A stretch of DNA of 64,000 bases from Eledone cirrhosa (lineage: Eukaryota > Mollusca > Cephalopoda > Octopoda > Eledonidae): positions 7,584,450-7,648,449 of the forward strand of contig OZ024740.1 in assembly GCA_964016885.1 (NCBI GenBank), in the 5' to 3' direction. Both the position numbers and the translations under genes were made by a program. Position 1 is the first letter of the stretch; the number at the start of each line of letters is the position of its first letter. Below the pieces are notes generated by a model. It did no database searches. It was given only the letters and a program-made list of their open reading frames with translations, and was not told the DNA's origin. Of this stretch, positions 53,701 to 64,000 are shown piece by piece.

Positions 53701-56700
53701 CAGTTTCGATGAGTATATCAGTTTCTATACGTATATCAGTTTCTATTGGTATATCTGTTTCGATTGGTATGTCAGTTTCGATTAGTATATCAGTTTCTAT
53801 AGGTATGTCAGTTTCTATTAGTATATCAGTTTCGATTGGTATGTCAGTTTCGATTAGTATATCAGTTTCTATTGGTATGTGAGTTTCTATTGGTATATCA
53901 GTTTCGATTGGTATATCAGTTTCGATTAGTATGTCAGTTTCTATTGGTATGTCAGTTTCGATTATTATAACAGTTTAGATTGGTATATCAGTTTCTATTG
54001 GTATGACAGTTTCGATTGGTATTTCAGTCTCGATTGGTATATCAGTTTCAATTGGTATATCAGTTTCTATTGGTATATCAGTTTCTATTCGTATGACAGT
54101 TTCGATTGGTATATCAGTTTCGATTGGTATGTCAGTTTGGATAGGTATGTCAGTTTCGATTTGTATGTCAGTTTCGATTGGTATGTCAATTTCGATTGGT
54201 ATATCAGTTTCGATTGGTATATCAGTTTCGATTGGTATGTCAGTTTGGATAGGTATGTCAGTTTCGATTGGTATGTCAGTTTCGATTGGTAACTCAGTTT
54301 CGATTGGAATGTCAATTTCGATTGGTATATCAGTTTCGATTGGTATGTCAGTTTCGATTGGTATATCAGTTTCGATTGGTATCTCAGTTTTGATTAGTAT
54401 ATTAATTTCTATTGGTATGTCGGTTTCTATTGGTATGTCAGTTTTGATTGGTATATCAGTTTCGATTGGTATCTCAGTTTTGATTAGTATATTAGTTTCT
54501 ATTGGTATGTCGGTTTCTATTGGTATGTCAGTTTCGATTGGTATGTCAGCTTCTATTAGTATATCAGTTTCGATTGGTATATCAGTTTCTATTGGAATGT
54601 CAGTTTTGATTGGTATAGCAGTTTCTATTGGTATGTCAGTTTCGATTGGTATGTCAGTTTCTATTGGTATATCGGTTTCGATTGGTATGTCACTTTCTAT
54701 TGGTATATCTGTTTCGATTGGTATGTCAGTTTCGATGAGTATATCAGCTTCTATAGGTATGTCAGTTTCTATTAGTATATCAGTTTCGATTGGGATATCA
54801 GTTTTGATTGGTATGTCAGTTTCGATTGGTATATCAGTTTCTATAGTTATGTCAGTTTTGATTGGTATGTCAGTTTCTATTGGTATATCTGTTTCGATTG
54901 GTATGTCAGTTTCGATGAGCATATCAGTTTCTATAGGTATATCAGTTTTGATTAGTATATCAGTTTAGATTGGTATATCAGTTTCTATTGGTATGACAGT
55001 TTCGATTGGTATATCAGTTTCGATTGGTATATCAGTTTCGATTGGTATATGAGTTTCGATTGGTATATCAGTTTCTATTGGTATATCAGTTTCTATTGGT
55101 ATGACAGTTTCGATTGGTATATCAGTTTCGATTGGTATGTCAGTTTGGATAGGTATGTCAGTTTCGATTGGTATGTCAGTTTCAATTGGTATATCAGTTT
55201 CTATTGGTATGACTGTTTTGATTGGTATAGCAGTTTCTATTGGTATGTCAGTTTCGATTGGTATGTCAGTTTCTATTGGTATATCAGTTTTGATTGTTAT
55301 ATCAGTTTCTATTGTTACATCCGTTCCGATTGGTATATCAGTTTTGATTGGTATATCAGTTTCGATTAGTATGTCAGTTTCTATTGATATGTCAGTTTCG
55401 ATTGGTATGTCAGATTCTTTTAGTATATCAGTTTCGATTGGTATATCAGTTTCGATTGGTATGTCAGTTTCGATTGGTATATCAGTTTCTATTGGTATGT
55501 CAGTTTTGATTGGTATAGCAGTTTCTATTGGTATGTCAGTTTCGATTGGTATGTCAGTTTCTATTGGTATATCAGTTTCGATTTGTATGTCAGTTTCTAT
55601 TGGTATGTCAGTTTCGATTATTATATCAGTTTCTATTGGTATATCTGTTTCGATTGGTGTGTCAGTTTGGATTAGTATATCAATTTCTATAGGTATGTCA
55701 GTTTCTATTAGTATATCTGTTTAGATTGGTATGTTAGTTTGTATTGGTATATCTGTTTCGATAGGTATATCAGTTTCGTTTGGTATGTCAGTTTCGATTG
55801 GTATATCAGTTTCAATTGCTATATCTGTTTCTATTGGTATGTCAGTTTCGATTGGTATGTCAGTTTCTATTGTTATCTCAGTTTCGATTTGTATGTCAGT
55901 TTCGATTGGTATATCAGTTTCGATTGGTATGTCAGTTTCGATTGGTATAACAGTTTCTATTGGTATGTCAGTTTCGATTATTATATCAGTTACTATTGGT
56001 ATGTCAGTTTGGATTGGTATGTCAGTTTCGACTGGTATGTCAATTTCGATTGGTATATCAGTTTTGATTAGTATCTCAGCTTCTATTGGTATATTAGTTT
56101 CGATTGGTATATCAGTTTCGATTGGTATATGAGTATCGATTGGTATGTCATTTTCGATTAGTATATCAGTTTCTATTGGTATGTCAGTTTCGATTGGTAT
56201 ATCAGATTCTATTGGTATATCAGTTTCGATTGGTATATCAGTGTCGATTGGTATATCAGTTTCGATTGGTATATCAGTTTCTATTGGTATATCAATTTCT
56301 ATTGGTATGTCAGTTTTGATTGGTATATCAGTTTCGATTAGAATGTCAGTTTCGATTGGTATGTCAGTTTCGATTGGTATATCAGTTTTGATAGGTATAT
56401 CCGTTTCGATTGGTATGTCAGTTTTGATTGGTATATCAGTTTCTATTGCTATATCAGTTTCTGTTGGTATGTCAGTTTCGATTGGTATGTCAGTTTCTAT
56501 TGGTATATCAGTTTCTATTGGTATGTCAGTTTCGATAGGTATGTCTGTTTTTATTGGTATATCAGTTTCGATTGGTATGTCAGTTTCTACTGGTATGTCA
56601 GTTTCGATTGGTATTTCAGTTGCTATTGGTATATCAGTTTCCATTGGTAGGTCAGTTTCTATTGGTATGTCAGTTTCTATTGGTATGTCAGTTTCGATTA

Positions 56701-58584
56701 GCATGTCAATTTCTATTCGTATGTCAGTTTCTATTGGTATGTATGTTTCTATTATTATATCAGTTTTGATTGGTATATCAGTTTCGATTGGTATGTCAGT
56801 TTCTATTGGTATATCAGTTTTGATTGGTATATCAGTTTCAATTAGTATGTCAGTATCTATTTGCATATCAGTTTCGATTGGTATATCAGTTTCGATTAGT
56901 ATGTCAATTTCTATTGGTATGTCAGTTTCTATTGGTATATCAGTTTTGATTGGTATATCAGTTTCAATTAGTATGTCAGTTTCTATTGGTATATCAGTTT
57001 CAATTGTTATGTCAGTTGCTATTGGTATATCAATTTCGATTGGTATGTCAGTTTCTATTGGTATGTCAGTTTCGATTTGTATATCAGTTTCAATTGGTAT
57101 ATCAGTTTCGATTGGTATATCAGTTTCTATTGGTATGTCAGTTTCGATTAGCATGTCAATTTCTATTGGTATATCAGTTTTGATCGGTATATCAGTTTCA
57201 ATTAGTATGTCAGTTTCTATTGGTATATCAGTTTCGATTGGTATATTAGTTTCGATTAGTATGTCAATTTCTAATGGTATGTCAGTTTCTATTGCTATAT
57301 CAGTTTCTGTTGGTATGTCAGTTTCGATTGGTATGTCAGTTTCTATTGGTATATCAGTTTCAATTGGTATATCAGTTTCTATTGGTATATCAGTTTCTAT
57401 TGGTATATCAGTTTCGATTAGAATGTCAGTTTCGAGTGGTATGTCAGTTTTGATTGGTATATCAGTTTCTATTGCTATATCAGTTTCTGTTGGTAAGTCA
57501 GTTTGGATTCATATGTCAGTTTCGATTAGTATATCAGTTTCTGTAGGTATGTCAGTTTCTATTCGTATATCAGTTTTGATTGGTATATCAGTTTCTATTG
57601 GTATGTCAGTTTCGATTGGTATTTCAGTTGCTATTGGTATATCAGTTTCCATTGGTAGGTCAGTTTCTATTGGTATGTCAGTCTCTATTGGTATACTAGT
57701 TTCGATTGGTATGTCAGTTTCGATTAGTATGTCAATTTCTATTGGTAAGTCAGTTTCGATTGGTATGTCAATTCCGATTGGTATATCAGTTTCGATTGGT
57801 ATGTCAGTTTCGATTGGTATATCAGTTTCGATTGGTATCTCAGTTTTGATTAGTATATTAGTTTCTATTGGTATGTTGGTTTCTATTGGTATATCAGTTT
57901 CGATTGGTATATCAGTTTCGATTAGTATGTCAGTTTCTATTGGTATGTCAGTCTCAATTAGTATATCAGTTTCTATTGGTATGTCAGTTTCGATTGGTAT
58001 GTCAGATTCTATTAGTATATCAGTTTCGATTGGTATATCAGTTTCGATTGGTATGTCAGTTTCGATTAGTATATCAGTTTCAATTGGTATGTCAGTTTCG
58101 ATTGGTATAGCAGTTTCTATTGGTATGTCAGTTTCGATTGGTATGTCAGTTTCTATTGGTATATCAGTTTCGATTGGTATGTCAGTTTCTATTGTTATGT
58201 CAGTTTCGATTATTATATCAGTTACTATTTGTATATCTGTTTCGATTGGTATGTCAGTTTCGATGAGTATATCAGTTTCTATAGGTATGTCAGTTTCTAT
58301 TAGTATATCAGTTTCGATTGGTATATCAGTTTAGATTGGTGTGTCAGTTTCGATTGGTATATCAGTTTCTATTGGTATGTCAGTTTTGATTGGTATGTCA
58401 GTTTCTATTGGTATATCTGTTTCGATTGGTATGTCAGTTTCGATGAGTATATCAGTTTCTATAGGTATATCAGTTTCTATTGGTATATCAGTTTCGATTG
58501 TTATATCAGTTTCGATTGGTATATCAGTTTCGATTGGCATTTCAGTTTCTATTGGTATATCAGTTTCTATTGGTATGTCAGTTT
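50701..58584. repeat. 7,884-bp higher-order block, copy 2
   Basis: Near-exact tandem copy of 42800-50700. It is 18 bp shorter because one unit was lost near 57085; the offset drops from 7,902 to 7,884 bp beyond that point. Other differences I found are single bases, for example GGTGTGTCAG at about 55657 in place of GGTATGTCAG, and a T matching the C at 46871. The match ends near 58584, where the sequence goes on to CGATTGGTATGTCAG instead of restarting the block. Confidence 0.9.
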
Positions 58585-61500
58585 CGATTGGTATGTCAGT
58601 TTCGATTGATATGTCAATTTCGATTGGTATATCAGTTTCGATTAGTATGTCAGTTTCTATTGGTATCTCAGTTTCGATTAGTATATCAGTTTAGGTTGGT
58701 ATTTCAGTTTCTATTGGTATGACAGTTTCGATTGGTATATCAGTTTCGATTGGTATATCAGTTTCGATTGGTATATCAGTTTAGATTGGTATATCAGTTT
58801 CGATTGGTATGTCAGTTTGGATTGGTATGTCAGTTTGGATTGGTATGTCAGTCTGGATTGGTATGTCAATTTCGATTGGTATATCAGTTTCGATTGATAT
58901 AGCTGTTTCGATTGGTATATCAGTTTCGATTGGTATATCAGTTTCGATTGGTATGTCAGTTTTGATAAGTATATCAGTTTCTATTGGTATGTCAGTTTCT
59001 ATTGATATATCAGTTTCGATTAGTATGTCAGTTTCTATTGGTGTGTCAGTTTTGATTAGTATATCAGTTTCTATTGGTATGTCAGTTTCGATTGGTATAT
59101 CAGTTTCGATTGGTATATCAGTTTCAATTGGTATATCAGTTTCGATTGGTATATCAGTTTCTATTGGTATGTCAATTTCTATTGGTATATCAGTTTTGAT
59201 CGGTATATCAGTTTCAATTAGTATGTCAGTTTCTATTGGTATATCAGTTTCGATTGGTATATTAGTTTCGATTAGTATGTCAATTTCTAATGGTATGTCA
59301 GTTTCTATTGGTATATCAGTTTTGATTGTTATATCAGTTTCAATTAGTATATCAGTTTCTATTGGTATATCATTTTCGATTGCTATGTGAGTTGCTATTG
59401 GTATATCAATTTCGATTGGTATGTCAGTTTCTATTGGTATGTCTATTTCTGTTGGTATATCATTTTCGATAGGTATGTCAGTTTCGATTATTATATCTGT
59501 TACTATTGTTATCTCAGTTTCGATTTGTATGTCAGTTTCGATTGGTATATCAGTTTCGATTGGTATGTCAGTTTCTATTGGTATAAGAGTTTCTATTGGT
59601 ATGTCAGTTTCGATTATTATATCAGTTACTATTGGTATGTCAGTTTGGATTGGTATGTCATTTTCGATTAGTATATCAGTTTCTATTGGTATGTCAGTTT
59701 CGATTGGTATGTCAGATTCTATTGGTATATCAGTTTCGATTGGAATATCAGTGTCGATTGGTATATCAGTTTCGATTGGTATATCAGTTTCTATTGGTAT
59801 ATCAATTTCTATTGGTATGTCAGTTTTGATTGGTATATCAGTTTCGATTAGAATGTCAGTTTCGATTGGTATGTCAGTTTCGATTGGTATATCAGTTTCG
59901 ATAGGTATATCCGTTTCGATTGGTATGTCAGTTTTGATTGGTATATCAGTTTCTATTGCTATATCAGTTTCTGTTGGTATGTCAGTATCGATTGGTATGT
60001 CAGTTTCTATTGGTATATCAGTTTCTATTGGTATGTCAGTTGCGATAGATATGTCAGTTTTTATTGGTATATCAGTTTCGATTGGTATGTCAGTTTCTAT
60101 TGGTTTGTCAGTTTCGATTAATATATCAGTTACTATTGGTATGTCAGTTTGGATTGGTATATCAGTTTCTATTGGTATGTCAGTTTCGATAGGTATGTCA
60201 GTTTTTATTGGTATATCAGTTTCGATTGGTATGTCAGTTTCTATTGGTATGTCAGTTTCGATTGGTATTTTAGTTGCTATTGGTATATCAGTTTCCATTG
60301 GTAGGTCAGTTTCTATTGGTATGTCAGTTTCTATTGGTATACCAGTTTCTATTGGTATGTCAGTTTCGATTAGCATGTCAATTTCTATTGGTATGTCAGT
60401 TTCTATTGGTATGTATGTTTCTATTAGTATATCAGTTTTGATTGGTATATCAGTTTCGATTGGTATGTCAGTTTCTATTGGTATATCAGTTTTGATTGGT
60501 ATATCAGTTTCAATTAGTATGTAAGTTTCTATTTGTATATCAGTTTCGATTGGTATATCAGTTTCGATTAGTATGTCAATTTCTATTGGTATGTCAGTTT
60601 CAATTGGTATATCAGTTTTGATTGGTATATCAGTTTCAATTAGTATGTCAGTTTCTATTGGTATATCAGTTTCAATTGCTATGTCAGTTTCTATTGGTTT
60701 GTCAGTTTCGATTATTATATCAGTTTCGATTGGTATGTCAGTTTCGATTGGTATGTCAGTTTCGATTGTTATATCAGTTTCTATTGGTATGACAGTTTCG
60801 AATGCTATATCAGTTTCTATTGGTATGTCAGTTTCGATTGGAAAGTCAGTTTCGATTGGTATGTCAGTTTCTATTGGTCTGAGAGTTTCGATTGGTATAT
60901 CAGTTTGGATTGGTATGTCAGTTTGGATTGGTATGTCAGTTTCGACTGGTATGTCAATTTCTATTGGTATATCAGTCTTGATTAGTATGTCAGTTTCTAT
61001 TGGTATATCAGTTTCGAATGGTATATCAGTTTCGATTGGTATGTCAGTTTAGATTGGTATATGAGTTTCGATTGGTATGTCATTTTCGATTAGTATATCA
61101 GTTTCTATTGGTATGTCAGTTTCGAGTGGTATGTCAGATTATATTGGTATATCAGTTTCGATTGGTATATCAGTTTCGATTGGTATATCAGTTTCGATTG
61201 GTATATCAGTTTCTATTGGTATATCAATTTCTATTGGTATGTCAGTGTTGATTGATATATCAGTTTTGATTAGAATGTCAGTTTCGATTGGTATGTCAGT
61301 TTCGATTGGTATATCAGTTTCGATATGTATATCAGTTTCGATTGGTATGTCAGTTTTGATTGGTATATCAGTTGCTATTGCTATATCAGTTTCTGCTGGC
61401 ATGTCAGTTTCGATTGGTATGTCAGTTTCTATTGGTATATCAGTTTCAATTTGTATATCAGTTTCTATTGGTATATCAGTTTCTATTGGTATATCAGTTT

Positions 61501-62719
61501 CGATTAGAATGTCAGTTTCGATTGGTATGTCAGTTTTGATTGGTATATCAGTTTCTATTGCTATATCAGTTTCTGTTGGTATGTCAGTTTGGATTCATAT
61601 GTCAGTTTCGATTAGTATATCAGTTTCTGTAGGTATGTCAGTTTCTATTCGTATATCATTTTTGTATTGGTATATCAGTTTCTATTGGTATGTCAGTTTC
61701 GATTGGTATTTCAGTTGCTATTGGTATATTAGTTTCCATTGGTAGGTCAGTTTCTATTGGTATGTCAGTCTCTATTGGTATACCAGTTTCGATTGTTATG
61801 TCAGTTTCGATTAGTATGTCAATTTCTATTGGTATGTCAGTTTCTATTGGTATGTATGTTTCTATTAGTATATCAGTTTTGATTGGTATATCAGTTTCGA
61901 TTGGTATGTCAGTTTATATTGGTATATTAGTTTTGATTGCTATGTCAGATGCTATTGGTATATCAATTTCGATTGGTATGTCAGTTTCTATTGGTATGTC
62001 AGTTTCTATTGGTATATCAGTTTCGACAGCTATGTCAGTTTCGATTATTATATCAGTTACTATTGTTATCTCAGTTTCGATATGTATGTCAGTTTCGATT
62101 GGTATATCAGTTACGATTGGTATGTCACTTTCTATAGGTATATCAGTTTCTATTGGTATGTCAGTTTTGATTGGTATGTCAGTTTCTATTGGTTTGTCAG
62201 TTTCGATTGGTATTTCATTTTCTATTCGTATATCAGTTTCCATTGGTAGGTCAGTTTCTATTGGTATGTCTGCTTCTATTGGTATACCAGTTTCTATTGG
62301 TATGTCAGTTTCGATTAGCATGTCAATTTCTATTGGTATGTCAGTTTCTATTGGTATGTATGTTTCCATTAGTATATCAGTTTTGATTTGTATATCAGTT
62401 TCGATTGGTATGTCAGTTTCTATTGGTATATCAGTTTTGATTGGTATATCAGTTTCAATTAGTATGTCAGTTTCTATTGGTATATCAGTTTCGATTGGTA
62501 TATCAGTTTCGATTATTATGTCAATTTCTATTGGTATGTCACTTTCTATTGGTATATAAGTTTTGATTGGTATATCAGTTTCAATTAGTATGTCAGTTTC
62601 TATAGGTATATCAGTTTCGATTGCTATGTCAGTTTCGATTGGTATGTCAGTTTCTATTGGTTTGTGAGTTTCGATTATTATAACAGTTACTATTGGTATG
62701 TCAGTTTCGATTGGTATGT
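58585..62719. repeat. Diverged array between 7.9-kb copies 2 and 3
   Basis: About 4.1 kb of 18-bp units using the same regional variants as the 7.9-kb block (CATTGGTAGGTCAG at about 60296, 61738 and 62241; ATTAGAATGTCAG; TTTCTGTTGGTATG), but in a shuffled order and with more single-base change. About 59660-60500 and 61080-61750 each resemble parts of 56145-57700. It looks like older duplicates of the same sub-blocks. No gene is seen. Confidence 0.7.
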
Positions 62720-64000
62720 CAGTTTCGATTGGTATATCAGTGTCGATTGGTATATCAGTTTCGATTGGTATATCAGTTTCTATTGGTATATCAATTTCTA
62801 TTGGTATGTCAGTTTTGATTGGTATATCAGTTTCGATTAGAATGTCAGTTTCGATTGGTATGTCAGTTTCGATTGGTATATCAGTTTTGATAGGTATATC
62901 CGTTTCGATTGGTATGTCAGTTTTGATTGGTATATCAGTTTCTATTGCTATATCAGTTTCTGTTGGTATGTCAGTTTCGATTGGTATGTCAGTTTCTATT
63001 GGTATATCAGTTTCTATTGGTATGTCAGTTTCGATAGGTATGTCTGTTTTTATTGGTATATCAGTTTCGATTGGTATGTCAGTTTCTACTGGTATGTCAG
63101 TTTCGATTGGTATTTCAGTTGCTATTGGTATATCAGTTTCCATTGGTAGGTCAGTTTCTATTGGTATGTCAGTTTCTATTGGTATGTCAGTTTCGATTAG
63201 CATGTCAATTTCTATTCGTATGTCAGTTTCTATTGGTATGTATGTTTCTATTATTATATCAGTTTTGATTGGTATATCAGTTTCGATTGGTATGTCAGTT
63301 TCTATTGGTATATCAGTTTTGATTGGTATATCAGTTTCAATTAGTATGTCAGTATCTATTTGCATATCAGTTTCGATTGGTATATCAGTTTCGATTAGTA
63401 TGTCAATTTCTATTGGTATGTCAGTTTCTATTGGTATATCAGTTTTGATTGGTATATCAGTTTCAATTAGTATGTCAGTTTCTATTGGTATATCAGTTTC
63501 AATTGTTATGTCAGTTGCTATTGGTATATCAATTTCGATTGGTATGTCAGTTTCTATTGGTATGTCAGTTTCGATTTGTATATCAGTTTCGATTGGTATA
63601 TCAGTTTCAATTGGTATATCAGTTTCGATTGGTATATCAGTTTCTATTGGTATGTCAGTTTCGATTAGCATGTCAATTTCTATTGGTATATCAGTTTTGA
63701 TCGGTATATCAGTTTCAATTAGTATGTCAGTTTCTATTGGTATATCAGTTTCGATTGGTATATTAGTTTCGATTAGTATGTCAATTTCTAATGGTATGTC
63801 AGTTTCTATTGCTATATCAGTTTCTGTTGGTATGTCAGTTTCGATTGGTATGTCAGTTTCTATTGGTATATCAGTTTCAATTGGTATATCAGTTTCTATT
63901 GGTATATCAGTTTCTATTGGTATATCAGTTTCGATTAGAATGTCAGTTTCGAGTGGTATGTCAGTTTTGATTGGTATATCAGTTTCTATTGCTATATCAG
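62720..64000. repeat. 7.9-kb higher-order block, copy 3 (partial, cut by window end)
   Basis: Matches 48319-49599 of copy 1 at a constant offset of 14,401 bp and continues to the last base of the window. It keeps the unit missing from copy 2 and has GGTATATCAG where copy 1 has CATATATCAG. It therefore carries the majority, probably older, state at both sites. Confidence 0.85.

Larger units (their letters stand above)
14604..64000. repeat. 18-bp satellite array, segment C
   Basis: The same array resumes in phase with its sister block and continues to the last base, about 2,744 units, with no further non-array sequence. The right end is outside the window. Variants are regional: GTTTTGATTTTTATATC forms are seen only before about 26 kb, GGTATTAAAGTTTTG only at about 28.7-35 kb, and CATTGGTAGGTCAG and TTTCTGTTGGTATG only after about 48 kb. 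No gene, RNA or mobile element is visible. The stretches 24.9-27.3 kb and 36.9-40.3 kb contain related but more shuffled units without an adjacent full-length partner that I could define. Confidence 0.98.

Noticed and set aside
1..64000. CRISPR-like repeat array
   Set aside because: The repeats are directly adjacent with no unique spacers, there are no cas genes, and the retroelements indicate an animal nuclear genome.
1..64000. Telomeric repeat
   Set aside because: The unit is 18 bp and does not contain the TTAGGG-type metazoan telomere motif, and internal higher-order blocks are atypical of a telomere.
1..64000. Strict 36-bp dimer (alternating TATATC and TATGTC units)
   Set aside because: Alternation occurs locally, but runs of the same form are common. 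The basic period is 18 bp with independent variation.

Overview
Almost the whole window is one tandem array of an 18-bp unit, read on the + strand as TCAGTTTCGATTGGTATR (R = A or G). It fills positions 1-13298, 13644-13826 and 14604-64000, about 62.9 kb or roughly 3,490 units, and runs off both edges of the window. I see no functional protein-coding or RNA gene. The many long open frames in the array arise because the unit is six codons long and stop-free in five of six frames.

The array is broken only at 13299-14603, by two retroelement insertions in the + orientation separated by 183 bp of array. The first (13299-13643) is a tRNA-headed SINE with recognisable A and B boxes. The second (13827-14603) is the 5'-truncated 3' end of a non-LTR retrotransposon (LINE), with the last ~157 codons of its ORF2-type protein, a 15-C tract, a 3' tail and a (GAT)7 end. 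The two elements share most of their 3' tail. The tail sequence (GGCATCCAGCTGTAGAAA, then a CCATGCTAGC-like block, GGACGTAAA and GATGATGAT) is, from memory, the style of cephalopod SINE/LINE tails, so the likely source is a cephalopod nuclear genome (octopus, squid or cuttlefish). The array could be heterochromatic or pericentromeric satellite, but nothing in the sequence proves that.

The array has a nested higher-order repeat (HOR) structure. Blocks of about 1.1, 1.6, 1.7-1.85, 2.65, 3.8, 4.7-4.9 and 7.9 kb are duplicated in direct orientation, mostly side by side, with periods within 2 bp of a multiple of 18. The strongest is a 7,902-bp block (about 42.8-50.7 kb) copied at 50.7-58.6 kb with only a handful of differences; a third partial copy starts near 62.72 kb and leaves the window. 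Copies mostly differ by whole-unit gains or losses, as expected from unequal exchange. A paralogous block at 16.7-19.3 kb is the uninserted version of the block carrying the two retroelements. It gives their net lengths as 344 and 777 bp and shows that both are absent from the sister copy.

Unit counts, block edges and identities were read by eye. Block edges are approximate to tens of bases unless an exact junction is stated.
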